Source: Zygnema cylindricum | Lineage: Eukaryota; Streptophyta; Zygnematophyceae; Zygnematales; Zygnemataceae | NCBI GenBank assembly: GCA_037447655.1 | Contig: JBBHKE010001216.1 | Span: 1 to 60,029 of the forward strand | Reading direction: 5' to 3' | DNA length: 60,029 bases | In this document: positions 10,401 to 23,332 of the stretch, in pieces | How positions within the stretch are numbered: the first letter of the stretch is position 1 | Layout: the number at the start of each line of letters is the position of its first letter | Translations under genes and position numbers: made by a program | Notes under the pieces: model-generated | What the model saw: only the letters and a program-made list of their open reading frames with translations | Told to the model about the DNA's origin: nothing | Database searches by the model: none

Positions 10401-13400
10401 TTTACCACAATTGACCTTCGGACAATTTTCTTGAACCTGGTAAAGGAGTATAAACCGGATAGAACTGGATATTGAAGAAATTTCTCACCTGATTCTCCCC
10501 TCCTTCCACTCCATCCATACAACTCTCTTCTCCATTTTCATTCTCTCCTTTCTCTCCCGCTTCTTCCTCAGAAAAAGAACCAGAATCTCCAGCACTTCGA
10601 ATTGAAGAAGTTTGAGAATTGCTACTCGGTAACCTCGCAGGAAGACTTTTCGAAGAAAAAATAGTTTGGGAATGATTTTGCAAATTATTTTGTTCTCCAG
10701 AATCTTCCACCAGAAGGGATTTATATGACATTCCATTTAGTTTATAACCCTGCCTCGTCTCTGAAGGAGAAGGATAATTTTTACAGAACTTCAGCATTGA
10801 AGATTCCTCATGTAAAGGAGGATCACTTTGAAAATTTGCCTTCGACTCAGACTCGTTTTTTGAAGTTTTTTGGGAATTATCCAAATCCAGTTGTAAAACC
10901 GCCTCAAAACCAGATTCCATTCCATTATTTCCCTGGGAACCTTCTTTGAGACAATTCTCAAGTTTTCTTTCAACGTCCTTAACCAAAAGATCCTCCAATG
11001 GTTTTTCACTTTTGCTGTTTTGACGTCCATTTACGTCCAATGTTAGTTCGGTCGACCTGTATTGACTTCCAATATTAGAAGATAAAACTCTGGGTTTTGA
11101 ATCTTGTTTTTCCTCCATGACTTCTTCCATACTTTCTTCATCCCCGAGGAGGCGACGACTTACTTCCATTAGTGTCTTATCTTGCCGCTTCGCTTCCGAG
11201 AAATCTACGTACCCAAAATCAAGGCAATACAATTTCTTAAGCCTTAGAAAGTGGATATTACAAGGAAAAACAAGATACAATAGAAAACTGTCAAGAGAAT
11301 AGGAGCCAATCAGCATCCCTTTGTGTAACAAAGTCCAAACCAGAAGCACTTCGTTAGAACAATTTGATATTTTACGCATCAAACTCTTCTAGCAAAAGTT
11401 ACATGCCCTGACATACATACATACATACACATGAACATATGCACATATGCACATACACACAGACACACAGACATACATACAGGGATGCATATATACATAC
11501 GTACATATGCACATACCAACATACCCACATACTCACATAGTCACATATCCACAAACGCACATATGCCAATACCCACATAATCGCATCCTCACACATACAT
11601 ACCGACAAACCCACATCCTACATACCCACATACCCACATTCTCGCAGACCCACATTACACATACTCACATCGCACATACCCACATCCCACATCTCACATA
11701 CCCACATCCCACATCTCACATACCCACATCCCACATCTCACATACCCACATAACCACGTACCCACAACCCACATATTCCCATAAGCACATACCACTTCCC
11801 ACATACCCACATCCCACATCCCACATACTCACATACCCACATCCCACATACCCACATTCCACATACGCACATACCAACATCCCACATACTCACGTACCCA
11901 CATACCACATACCACAAACTCACATATCTACATACCGACATACCCACATCCCACATACTCACATACCCATACATACATACTCACATACCCACATACTCAC
12001 ATACTCACATACCCACATACCCACATACTCACATACCACATACCCACATACCCACATACTCACATACTCACATAAGCACATACCACATACCCGCATACAC
12101 ACATCCCACATACCACATAACCACATAACCACATATCCACATACCCACATGCCCACATCCCACATCTCACATACCCACATACCTATTCCCACATACTCAC
12201 ATACGCACATAACACATACCCACATACTCACATACCACATACCCACATACACACATCCCACATACTCACATACGCACATACCACATACCCACATACTCAC
12301 ATAAGCACATACCACATACCTACATACACACATCCCACATACTCACATACCCACATACCACATACCACATATCCACATACCCATACATACACCCACATAC
12401 CCACATCCTACATACCCACATACCCTCATACACATGTACCCCACAAACTCAAATACCCACATACCCACATCCCACATATTCACATACCACATAACCACAT
12501 ACCCATACATCCACATACCCACTTCCCACATACTCACATACTCACATAACCATGCATACATACACACATACCCACATACCATACACCCACATACCCACAT
12601 GCCCATACATAAATACCCACATACCACATACCCAATATCCACATTCCCACATACCCACATAACCATACACTCACATACCCATATACCCACATACGCACAT
12701 GCACATATACACACATACACACATATATATACATACATACCTTGTGTATCTAAATATATAATGTACATTTAAGTCACATGTTTTACGCACCTGATACATA
12801 TGTAATGTATGAATTGTGTACATGCATTATATAAGTCATTATGGGACCAAAATAAGATTGGCAAAACTATTAGTATTCTCATCCTCATAAAAAGAAAAGA
12901 CCTTGTTTTCCTCACACACTTTTTCGCAACAATGTAAGAAATGATACCCAGGATAATAGCAGACATAGCAATAATTTTTTGCAGATTCTTCTAACCTCAC
13001 CATAATATCAAGAGTGCACCTATCAACAGTTCAACACCTCTCTCTCTCCAGATGAAAGAGCCTTATCATCATTTCAAGAAGAATCCCATCATCTTTCTTT
13101 TCATACGCAGTCAAATTTTGCTTTAAGCAAGGATAAATCGGCATTCATAAATGACTTCTAACTTGTACATACATAGTTCCCAACAGAAAAATCAGCCTCT
13201 CTCCCTACATAAGCACTTGTCAACATCCGACCAAAAAAATAAATTAATTTGATCATATCCATCTGCAAAAAAAAGAAAAGAAAAAAAAACCAAAGAGAAG
13301 AAACGAAAAAAGTAGGACAAAAAAAAAATTCGTATTATAAAGTTTATACCGACGGATAAAAACCACCTACCGGTTTCATTGCCTGTTGGAGACTGCTGAA

Positions 13401-15846
13401 TGTTATTAAGAGTACAAGCATCCACCATAAAAGAGTCTACATTTGAAGGAACTTTTTCGGAGGCAGTTTCCACATCAGGAATTTCTATTTTTAATCCATT
13501 AGTAGGATATCCATCAGGAACCATTTCCGTAGGTCCAGTCGACGAATGCCCAACGGAAACAGCCCCTATTTGTTCCTCATGGAAACCCCAATTATAACTA
13601 TTTCCTGTCGCCTGGAAATTATAAGATTGCAGTGGCCTATTTCCATAGGATTCCATATACATGGGTTGCTGCCAGTTCATATCCTGAAAATAGGCTGGTT
13701 TTTGAGTGTTAAAAGAAGAAATCAGCATATTGGTTTTTTCGAAATTTGGAGAAGTAGGAAGAGTGTCAGAAAAGGCCGTTAGACCTTGTGGATAAAGACC
13801 GTCTCTCTGGGAAATCCCCGAAAATGTGGCCAATGTATCCGGTCCTGGAAAAGAATTCCCATGTGAAGAATTTCCTGGGAAAGAAATTTTTGGTGAAGAA
13901 TTTCCTGATGACATTCCAATAGACTCTCGATTCATTTGAATCGCAGCTTTAGCACGGTTCCGTGCGGCTTTCAGTCTCAGTTTCCGTAATCCGTCAGCAT
14001 CGTCCAAAGAACTTTGTTTCTGAAGTTCCTTCAAAAAAATTGGCGCCTTAACTTTTTTTCTTGGAGACTCCAACGGTTCGGGAACAATTTGAGGTTCACA
14101 AACTGTTGTACCAAAACCTGACCATGGTCCATTTTGGTTTATTGAGGGGTTTATGGGAATTCCTGCACTAGGAAAGGAACTGGGAAAGAAAGGCAGATAA
14201 CTTGCTTCTCCTTTATCCCCACTATATTTCTCATTTGCTGGCATATCTTGAATAGATGATGATATGGCTGTTGGGTAGACAAAATTCCTTTGAATTCCTT
14301 GTTCCTGTAAATCAAATGGTTGTTGTTCAAGAGACTGAGGATGTAAATTTACTCGAAGTTCCTGTGTCTCTCCTTTCCATTGATGTTTCCCATAAAATTT
14401 TGGCGTTTTTTCTGGGATTGGTACGTTTGGAAGAGGTGTGAATCCAAAAGGACTAGTAAACATTGGCGCCGGAGTATTAAAAAATAGCATTGATTCATTT
14501 TTTTGAGAAAAAGAATTTCCTGGATTTTTGCTCATTGCTTGGTTCAAAGGCCAAGCTGGTTGCCAAAACTCTCCCTCCTTTCCCGAAATTGTTACTTTTG
14601 TGGTACTTTTCGGAGCCAATGTTTCAAAATTTGCTCTAACATCTGCAAAACTTGATGTCGTTTGCTTTTTACTGTCATTATTTAGTTGACTGTTTAAATC
14701 TTGGGAACCAGTTTTGTCTATTTCGGTAATTCCCGTAACTAAATCTTCATCAGAGCGGACTTTGTGCACCGATTTTGCCTCTTTCAATCGATTATCTGTA
14801 TCCAAAAATTTTGGATGTTTTGGATACCGCAATTGATCCCGGGTTCGTGGCATCTGAGGAAAAGACATAGCTGTTTGTAAGGTTTTCTGGTCTTCTTGTC
14901 GCATAATTTGAGATTTAGTTGGTAAAGAAACAGCACCGTCGATCTTCGGTGATTCCGTTTGGACTGGTTTATTCCCGGTTTTTTCACAATTTTTTGAGCA
15001 TTCTTTCTTGGAAGACGAACATGTGCCCGTATTTATACTTTCTACAGATGCCCCTCTATCAGTCATTTTAGAAACAGAAACCGAATCCTTTTTTATTCCA
15101 TTCGTACTTGTGATATTACTGACAGATTCCCCAACTGACCGTATTCCATAAGCCCGAGGTCCCTTAGAAAAAAGGACACTTGATAGCCATATTGGTTGAC
15201 TATTGGTCTGGGAGGAAATATTCTCGCTCTTTTTCTCACTTTCTTTCTTCTCTTCTTCTGTGTTTTTCACCGTCTCGGAGAAAGGCATATCTACGGACAT
15301 GGATTGTTCCGTCATTACAGTAACTAAACTCCTTTCCTTGTCTTCTTCAGTTTTTTCCTCCCCACCAATATTGCCAGGCTGTAACTTTGAGCAATGCTCC
15401 GCTTTGGTGGTATCCTCGACAATCGACGTTCTTCCAGCTGCACAAAGGCATGAGGGAGAGAGAGGGAGGGAGGGAAGGAGGGAGAGAGATGAAGGTGGAG
15501 AGAGGGAAAGAGAGGTGGGGAGGGGGACGTGGACGGGGATGGGGACGGACGGACGGGGAAGGACGGGGATGGAAGGAAGGAATGGAAAGGAGGGAGGAGG
15601 GAGAGGGAGGAGAGGGGAGGAAGGGGGAAGGGATGATTCAGGATTAATGGAATGAAAGAATGGAATTTGGATAGGGAATGGACAGGACGGATGAAGGAAG
15701 AAATGGGAAGAGGGTGGAGGGAAGGAAGGTGAGGAATGGAGGGAGTGGAGGATCGGATCAATGTAGTGCAGAATTACAAAAATGGATTATACGATCAAGT
15801 CAATCTGATAGACCGGAACAAATCAGAACAAGGAATAGACAAATGG

Positions 15847-15905
<59 letters not shown>

Positions 15906-16134
15906 CAGGAAGAATGTGTCATATATACAGAATAGACTGTGTGCTATTGTGTGATCTTCTTATAGATCTTAACTATATCAACCGTTCTACTGTTCAAAAA
16001 ATCTCATCTGCAACACACAAAATTGTATAGACAAAATATTTGATAATGATCTATTGACAAAAAAAACAAATAGTGATCTACAACAATCAAAATTGTATCG
16101 ACTTTTAATCGTACTTACCGGTTTCCAGCGCCAT
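5217..16134 (-). CDS. B3-domain transcription factor of the LEC2/ABI3/VAL (LAV) group
   Basis: A nuclear DNA-binding regulator. Nine exons on -: 16134-16119, 15437-13371, 11204-10489, 10205-10131, 9187-9090, 8338-8295, 7703-7630, 7065-5718, 5386-5217. The sum is 4608 bases with all phases compatible and stop TGA, so 1535 residues. It starts MALET. The single B3 domain (about residues 938-1030) reads LLFEKSLTKTDTGGLGRIIL / PKRAAEKHLPPV, GFGRTWVFRLR, FWQNKSRMYVLEG, EYMRAHGLQVGDRICF, EEGKL: the family blocks in order, with the RFW..N.SRMY signature tied to RY-element binding. The 930-residue N-terminus is Ser/Asn/Gln-rich with a basic patch near KLRLKAARNRAKAA; the C-terminus is Pro/Ser-rich. 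I saw no CW or PHD finger, so it is not a full VAL protein. The 10205 acceptor was chosen because it keeps phase; the pyrimidine tract sits unusually far upstream, so that border is the least certain. Confidence 0.9.
5398..5560 (-). repeat. Tandem ~22-bp repeat in the last B3 intron
   Basis: About six units of GCATCAAATTCCCAAAAGTT with small changes. The frame of the upstream exon runs open through it on -, giving repeated FWEFDAKLLGI-like peptides. Splicing at 5717 and 5387 restores the expected frame and ends cleanly at 5217, so I treat the repeat as intronic. Confidence 0.75.
6228..7015 (-). repeat. CCCT microsatellites inside the coding exon of the B3 gene
   Basis: Several GGGAGG/GGAGGAAGAG tracts on + (around 6230-6310, 6655-6690, 6750-6835 and 6950-6985) lie inside the coding exon and are translated on - as Pro/Ser/Leu repeats (LPPSLPPSL type). 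Bases 6460-6560 are a separate 21-base repeat coding for NPLNxHQ-like heptads. Confidence 0.75.
7252..7405. repeat. Long A-rich tract (T-rich on the gene's sense strand)
   Basis: About 150 bases, almost all A on +, in the intron between 7629 and 7066. On the B3 sense strand it is a poly-T tract roughly 185 bases before the next acceptor. The poly-K and poly-F open frames here are artefacts. Confidence 0.9.
8945..9073. repeat. CCCT/CTCTC microsatellite in a B3-domain intron
   Basis: A purine-rich stretch (8865-8965) adjoins a pyrimidine-rich stretch (8970-9072) in the 751-base intron between the 98- and 44-base exons of the B3 domain. Confidence 0.75.
9530..9725. repeat. TCTTATTATC microsatellite
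   Basis: Roughly 190 bases of TTATTATCTTAT-type words in the B3 intron between 10130 and 9188. No coding sense. Confidence 0.85.
9897..10005. repeat. ~32-bp tandem repeat, about four copies
   Basis: Units of the form TTCTTTTGTTAAACATATTA then TAATTTC are repeated, drifting to TATTGTTAAACAT. The array is intronic to the B3 gene. Confidence 0.75.
11405..12745. repeat. CACATACC-type minisatellite filling a B3 intron
   Basis: More than 1.3 kb of CACATACCCACATACTCA words with periods of about 6 and 10-11 bases, flanked by ACATACAT dinucleotide-like runs at both edges. It lies in the 2.2-kb intron 13370-11205. Open frames through it (Thr/His/Pro-rich on +, Val/Cys/Gly-rich on -) follow from the repeat and are not called as genes. 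Confidence 0.92.
15445..15735. repeat. GGGA/GGAC-rich tract in B3 intron 1
   Basis: Purine-rich on +, with GGACGGGGATGGGGACGGAC words around 15525-15580. On the gene's sense strand it is a long pyrimidine tract directly upstream of the acceptor at 15438. The G triplets could form quadruplexes on +. Confidence 0.8.
15848..15902. repeat. (GA)n dinucleotide repeat
   Basis: About 27 uninterrupted GA units in intron 1 of the B3 gene. Confidence 0.95.
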
Positions 16135-18700
16135 TTCAGATTCGTTTTCCTTGTAACATCTCCCTTCCCACTGAAAAAAAAAGCCTATCGTTCCTCAGCA
16201 ACTCCACTCCCTTCCTCCTCTTCCTCCTCTTCCTCCTCTTCCTCCTCTTCCCTCTGCTCTCTCTCCCTTTCTCTCTCTCCCTTTCCCTCGAGTTTTTTCC
16301 TTTCCACCCCCCTCTCTCTCTTCCCCTCTCTTGCCCTCTTTCACTTTCTGTCTATATTCGCGGCTCTCACATTCCTCACCGGAAAACAGTCACTGAATTT
16401 TTGCAAACTCCTTCAACAAAATTTAATACCACACTAAAAAAGGTACATCGCCAAGAACTTAAAAAAAGGTTTCACCAAAATAGAGTGGGAGATAACTAGC
16501 AAGAGTTTTCTACCACACTAAAAAAGGTACGGCTCCAAGAACTTAGAAAACAGAACAGTTTTTTATTCTGATGCTAGGATGTATTGGATTAAGTAAAACT
16601 TGAAATTATCAGGAAACAGTTCCAAAGAAACAGAAAAACAAGACAAAAAAAAAACAAAAAAAAAAAAAAAATGGCTTTTTTATAAGTTGATGGACTGTAA
16701 GAAACTGTTCATGCCGAAAATAAGAAAATTATTTTATGTTTTTTTTACTCAAGTGGTTCTTTGATTAGCTGAAACTGTTGGTTTAAGTCTTTCCACAAAC
16801 TTTGAAAACTTTTGAAAAAATAAAAATCAAATGAGAAATTTTGCATCAGACTCTGCAACAGTAAGTTTTGAATTTTTCATCTATCAAAAGTTGAAACTAA
16901 AACACTAAAAAAAGCAAAAAACAAGCCATTTTTTGCTTGGCAAAGATTAAAAACACACATAGAAAAAGACAGGATTCAAACAGTACAGAAGAAAACTTCA
17001 AAAAACTGAAATTCCTACAAGTTTAATTTGTTTTTCAATCCAAACTTAGACAAAAAAACAAAGAGTTTTAACTATTTTCCGTAATTCTCCTAAGAAAATA
17101 GCAGACAGAAAAGCAGAATTAACAAAGCTAAAAAAGTGAAAAGCTAAAAAAGTGAAAAGCTAAAAGTACTTTTGCTGCTGAATCATCTTCCTTGTTCTTT
17201 ACAAATTTTTCGAGTTGCCCGTACAATCTTACTGGTAAAGTACAAGAGTATCTTGATCTGCTTTCAAATCTCTTTGGTGCTGCAAGCTATGATGATTCTT
17301 TTGTGCTGCCCTAAACATTTCAAATCTGCCCGTGAGATTTCAAAGGCTTGCAGTAATATTTTCCAGTATCCTGACATGTTTTGCCGGCAGCATTTTAGGG
17401 TTTCCCTGTCCTGGACACCTGCGCTGATTTCGTCCAAGTTTGCAAAAAAAAAAAAAGGCGAATCAAAAATGTTTTCCTGTCGATGTGGCATCAAAAATAA
17501 TTTTTCGGGACCCTAAATTGTTTACGGCCAACGCTGCTATTGGTCCCCGCTAACTTTCGTTTCTGCCCGTTGTTTCTGTCCATATTCAGTTTTCGGGCAG
17601 CTACTCAAAACTTTGTTTTCTTGAAATTTATTTTGCCCGTAAAAACTGTTCGTAGTGACGTGGCTCTACCCCCGGCGTCTCAACAATTTTATATTCTCCG
17701 ATGCACACTTTTCTGGCATCAGTGTTTCCTGGTGTGGCAACTTTTCTCTAAAAATTGGTACAAATAATGTACGACAGCGGTCCAAGCGTAATAACACGTA
17801 CGCTATAACTCGCGCTAATTGCCAGTAATTGTACTAATTGGGACATAAACCTGTACAATAAGTACAGATTCTGTTTGACTGTGCGAATTTTCTGGCCAGC
17901 AGCGCCAGTTTTACTTAACGTGTCATTATCTTATTAGCGGATTTTCTAGCCAAGTACTAATTCTTCTGTGAAATCTTGGTTTTTGCCCTACAGAAAAACT
18001 TGGGGCTGTCCGTAAAGTATCACGCCTGACCTTTGGAACACCAATGGGTCCGTTCAAAAAAATTTACGGTCCAAAAATGCGGACTAGAGAAAGGGAAAGA
18101 AAGAAAAAAAAAAAAAATCATTTACCTGTCGTTTCTCTTTCGAGCTCTTGCCGTACCAATAATCTGATGTTCTGTCGTCACCTGCTCCGTTCCGACAATT
18201 TGGATTTTAGTGGCTTTCAAAAAAAAAATGTCGGCTATCCTGCAAGTAAGAGGCTGGAAGATTTTTTTTGTTTGCCCGATTGGTTATCTTTAGAATTTCA
18301 TTGAAGCATGCCCAAATTTGCTGCACGCGGATGATTTTATCTTGCCTCTCATCACGTACCTATGCTCCACGTGGCAAGTCCCCAAAGGATCGCTGAATCT
18401 TTCCAAGGACCGAGTACAGTTGAAAAAAAATACTCCATTGAGATCTCCGCGAAGCCGCGGGAACCGTTCCAAAATATCTTTCCTTAAGGTACAAGGATAT
18501 AAATTTCAACTCGACCACCAATACCAAACGTTTTTGAGAATCTTCAATGTAAAGCGACTCGCACATACTGCCCGTGAAATGCCCACTTCGAGAAGGAAGA
18601 AATGAAAAAAAAAGCCAGTCAAGTGTTTTTTCGTTTTATGCTTTAAAAAGTATCATCTGTAACTGTATTGAATTCAATAAAGCCTTGAATTCTTCATGCT
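16135..18700. other. 5' flank of the B3 gene and unassigned sequence
   Basis: The start codon at 16134 is preceded, on the gene strand, by a purine-rich stretch (CT-rich at 16195-16345 on +). A ~37-base direct repeat (TACCACACTAAAAAAGGTAC core) lies at 16425-16463 and 16509-16546. From 16640 onward the sequence is A-rich and then mixed; the short open frames near 17172, 17540 and 18318 match nothing I know. No TATA box or start site could be fixed. Confidence 0.5.
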
Positions 18701-20258
18701 TTACACCGGTTTGGATCCGTTGTGACGGGAGGTAATTAGTAGGTGTTGGGATCACACAGGATTGGTTGGGCACACAAGGTTTTTTATATTCATACTGAAA
18801 AGTACTCTGACACCGAAGAGGGTACTGTCAGCAGGAAAGAAAAAACAGAAATAGTGCGCCTAATTAAATAGTGTGTGCGCCTAATGCCTCTCATCCCTAT
18901 AATACCCGAAGAGCTCAGGGCATTTATTTGGCCCATAATGAGCCAAATGGAAGAAAATAAATTAGTGTAGTTAATCCTTATTTTATTTTTACCGTTATTG
19001 TTTCATTTTAGCAACGATGAACGATGTGGTAGATAGAAAGAATAATTTACAATGTAGTGGTTAGTTTGCACCTTGTACCATTCTTTAATATTAGATACAT
19101 TAACAAATCAACTATTCAACTATTAAACAGCATCAAAAAGAATTAAATGCTTTATTAGATACCTTTTGATGGATAAACCATTGTGGGATAAGCACCAAAA
19201 ACATAAAAAAAGTGATTTCTAATGTCACTCTAATTAAGGAACTATAAGCAAACCCAAAATAAAAAAGGGTTTCTATATCCAACCACCTGCCATCACTAAC
19301 CACACCTATTGACCTTAGAAGTACGCGGGAAAAAACATTAATAATAAGTTTCTAACAACATTCACAATGCATAGCTAGGTACAATTTTGTTAGTTGTCCA
19401 ATGCGCGTCGATATTTCACAGGTGGTCGTCTACTTAACAAACCCCATACCCAAAAAACAAAAAAAACAAATACGATTGGTGTAATGTAAAAACGAGCACA
19501 CTCTACTCTAGAAAAAAAACACCATGTACCCATTCACTATGTACATTGTACGTGGTGTTTCTCTTTTAGTAGGGTGTGTTATTCTTACTCTACGTTGCTC
19601 GGTAAAATTTTATATTTCGTTTGTTTTTTTGGTTGCGATTCCACCGCAAAGAGGTGTACTTGTGGAATCTCCGCGAAAATGTACTCAAAAAATTATATCT
19701 AGGTGTACTCTCCTTATTTCTTTATCATTCATGCGTTTGTCATGTACCTCTAAATAAAGTGATTAGTCACGTCCCTAAGGAGTTAACATTGAATAGTAAC
19801 TCCTTTGCTTAATACTCCACATTAATAAGCCTAAAGAACTAAGCCCACAACCGCGAAGGTTGTTGGTGTCAACTGGTTCTCTTGGTGGAAGATCTTGGCC
19901 GTCACCGTACTTCGTCGAAGGTTGGTTTCCATCAGCAATCGTTGGAGGACAGTGGATACACGTTGATGGTAGAGAGCAACAAAGAGGCTTGATGACGGGC
20001 TCCCTTGTCCTTGCCATTCAAATGCTCATAAAGCACAATCAGGCTGAAAATAGTTAAGGATCCGAATATCTCTATTGTGAACATAAAAAAATCACAATAT
20101 TGAGCAATAAGATTCCCGACGACTTGCGTACTCCTTACACAATTGTAATCCATCGCCTTATACAAAATTATTATTTTTATTCCTAAATTGTAACACTTTC
20201 GCTCTATTGTTCTAAAGTTTGTAAGTTGAAGTTCGGTACACTGCCCGTTGCTCTTACA
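18701..20258. other. Unassigned intergenic sequence
   Basis: AT-rich with several short open frames on both strands (for example near 19524 and 19775) and no recognisable protein or RNA motif. It ends where the large duplicated block begins. Confidence 0.5.
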
Positions 20259-20516
20259 GTTAACCACGAAAAAACATATTTTAAACTCGGTCTACCGCTA
20301 ATTATTTTTGGTTCATTTTCCAAATCGCAGCAAATTTGAGACGTGGTCCTTTCCATTTTGAAATCCGTACAGTGACAACTACACTTCTACCGTGATCGCT
20401 ACACGTCCGAGTCAATTGTCTTTTATTTGGTCAAATTTTGTCCATCCGTCCATCAAACTATGTTACCGTCCTTTTATTAGCATAATTACGCCAGATCGCC
20501 ATGTCGCGATTTGCTA

Positions 20517-20556
20517 CATTACTGTACTGTACTGTACTGTACTGTACTGTACTGTA
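20517..20556. repeat. (TACTG)n microsatellite, expanded in copy 1 only
   Basis: Seven to eight TACTG units here, against two to three at the matching place (about 23590-23605) in copy 2. It is therefore a slippage difference arising after the duplication. Confidence 0.9.
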
Positions 20557-21076
20557 GTAGTACAAAATCGCATCGCAGCTGGCAAAGTTTTGCTGGTGTC
20601 CTGACGGCGGTTTGCCGTGGTACTTTCATAGGGGGGCTAACCTTACGTCGTCGCTTGTCACTTGTAAGGTCATTTTTTTCATTGAAACAGAGACCCTTCG
20701 GTTTCGGCGCCGTTTGTTGGTGGTAACAGAGAAGAAAAAACGCGTCTTCCACTGAAAGAGGACAACCGATAAAAAATTGCCGCGTATACATCCTTAGGTG
20801 TCTCTACTGGGCAATGTTTTTTCTGGGAACACCGGTCTTTGTTTTTATGAGCCTTTCTTCGTTATAATTATTTTGTCTGTTTGTGAAATCTCAAACTATT
20901 TTTCCCCTTCCCGTAATTTGGTGTCATGATGACGTCAAGCATGTGGGGATTATGACATTTCGTCTTGCTGCCCCCAATTTGTAACGGCTAAAACTTCTCG
21001 GTTAGGGATCCGTCAAAATTTTGCATCAGGACAAAAAATCGGAAAGCATTCGATTTCAATGGAAAACGCCCTTATT

Positions 21077-21239
21077 ATACTTAATTTTTTTGTCACTTAA
21101 AACATCCTTTCTCCGATTTTCACATGGAGACTGCCAATCGAAAGATGAGAATCTTACACTTCAATCGCAACCATCAGATCCACAATCCGACAAGTATGTA
21201 CAGATAAAATATGTTTTAAGTGGCAAAAACAACTTTAAC
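21077..21239. mobile_element. MITE copy B inside duplicated block
   Basis: The left arm has TTTTTTTGTCACTTAAAACA, then TCCTTTCTCCG; the right arm has ATATGTTTTAAGTGGCAAAA, then CAACTTTAAC. These resemble the arms of the MITE at 1563, including the middle words CAATCCGACAAG. The arms are more decayed than in copy A. Confidence 0.7.
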
Positions 21240-22734
21240 GGATAAGGACACGGTACTCTCAAAGCGATGACGTACTCTGTACATGACTCCATATGCTGGT
21301 CCGTACCGGCGTGAAAGCGTGAACTCGACGCCGACAAGATGTTACCCACGTACTACACAGACGCTTGTTTTGACGCGGCCGTTTGAGACATTACATATTG
21401 CATAACCGTTTATCCGTACATTTTTTGAGACCAGAGTACTACAGTAGAGACAAGAATGTACGACGGGGTTGGGGGGGACCAATCGCCTCAAAATAAACGT
21501 GTATGTTCCAGCCGTCGTGTCACTGTCAAAGTTCTTTTTCGTCTTAAAATTTCAACAAACTGTTGTCCATTACGACACCGGTCTGCCACGTAACTGAAAA
21601 TCGGTCAGCGGATATTTTCCCAGAAAATATCGATTTTTTTTTCTAGTAAACCCTGTTGACTTTTTCAGGAATTCATGCATTAACGTAAAAGTAATGACAG
21701 TGACCTCTTTCAACGTCAAACCACAGATTTAAAAAAGCGCACTTTCCGCCGTATTATACGCTCAAAGGGTGTAAATTGTAAAACAAGCGTAGTGCGATAA
21801 GACTCCTAGGAGACTTCCGCATGTTTTATAACGGTGAAAAATACGATTTTGATCTGTTGCGTCATTTTGTCTTGTCCATAAGTCCTAACAACAGCGGGGC
21901 ATTCCTCGTTGGCAACTTGACACGTGTATATCACATGGTGGCTATAACTCCATTTTGTACTTATTGTCCACGCGTCCATGCGGGGAAAAGCACCGACAAC
22001 TCCATTGCCGAAACCGAATTAGTCCTAAACACGTATTAAACTTAACAATCACACGTGCGGCACGGGGGTGATCAGGGGGGGTGATTGCGCTAACCACGCG
22101 TCGGGCGACCACAAAATCGGCAGAAAAGCCGAGAATAAAATTCGAACCCAAAAACAACAACTTTATGCAAAGTGCACAAATACGATGATAAAGACATAAA
22201 GTACAGCCAGGTAGGATATCCTTTTCAGTGATACACGAGGTACGTGTCGAAAGCGGGGCAGAATTTTTTTTTCTGCAGGTTTTCCAAAAAACCAAAGAAG
22301 TCCAACGCGAATGAGGAAAAATGTGCACAGTTAACACCGAATCTCCTATACGACAGTGGAAAGCTGTCGAATTGTCGTAGAGGGGGTTCGAACTAGGGTG
22401 GTTATGTGCTAAGTTTGCCTCTAAGATTGCCAAATGGCTTTTAGAACCGCTGTAAGGAATATTTCAAATCGAACGAACCGAATCTAAGTAACAGTACATC
22501 GAGCACGGTGACTTTAACATTGTACGGTCTATGACTGTACACCGTTCAGGCGCTCCTTGTTTGCGGAGAAAGGCATAAGGAAATTTTGTAATTGTACGGC
22601 CAACATTACGCTCTTGTTTGCGGAGAAAGGTATTATACGGCCAACATACGGGCTATTATATTTTTAAGTTCTGAACGATGTTCGATCGCGTAGAGCCTGT
22701 AAACCACGTGCTCTAAATTGAGTTGTACCACTTA

Positions 22735-23332
22735 CGGTGAGGTTCCATTAGGGGAAAAATGTCGTTGTTTACTGAAAGTCGTACTGTTTCGTACAGTGCC
22801 GTACCAAAAAAAAATTGTCCGAAAAACAAGCCTACTGTATGAGGAATTTGATTCTCCACGTTTATGGGCGTAAACGTGGACCGTCAGATGCATAATCGGA
22901 TACGCCATCGTCTTACACTCAGTTCGCAACAAGTGACCCGGAGTAGGTCGATTCTAAGCGCCTGAACGAATAGCATCGTGCCTCGTGGAAAAGTGAACAA
23001 ATATCCACGACGACCACGCGACCAGGTGGGTACACGTCGCATATGACATGTGCCTTCTGTAGGATCTTGAGCAAAAGACATTCACTCTAAAATAATTCAT
23101 AAAACATAAATCATTACACAGCGGAAGCTCATAAAAGACAAGAGGAATATTCAGCCAAAAAGAATTATAAGTGTTCTTGGCCGTAGCCTCTTTATATCAT
23201 CTCTCTCTTCTCTATCCTCTTTAAATAATCTCTTACTCCAATATCAAATCCTCTATGATTCAATCATGTAAGATAGAATTAATTAATTCGATACTCTGCA
23301 CATGTACACTGCTGCCTATATATACTCTTTGA
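22735..23332. other. Spacer between duplication copies
   Basis: 598 bases not repeated in the window. Bases 23090-23330 are AT-rich. No gene or motif was recognised. Confidence 0.6.

Larger units (their letters stand above)
20259..22734. repeat. Large direct duplication, copy 1 (2476 bp)
   Basis: Runs from GTTAACCACGAAAAAACATA to TTGAGTTGTACCACTTA and is repeated in the same orientation at 23333-25808 with small substitutions and indels. It contains a TACTG repeat, a MITE-like inverted unit, internal near-duplicates of a segment holding CCTTGTTTGCGGAGAAAGG, and many CGTAC/GTACGG words. No terminal inverted repeats are visible, and no open frame resembles a transposase or reverse transcriptase. 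Confidence 0.9.

Noticed and set aside
11447-12733. Long Thr/His/Pro-rich (+) and Cys/Val/Gly-rich (-) open frames
   Set aside because: They arise from the CACATACC minisatellite, which lacks stops in several frames; they lie within a B3 intron.
22380-22400. GGTTCGAACT resembling a tRNA B box in the duplicated block
   Set aside because: No matching A box, acceptor stem or cloverleaf could be built around it; chance or a very decayed SINE cannot be told apart.
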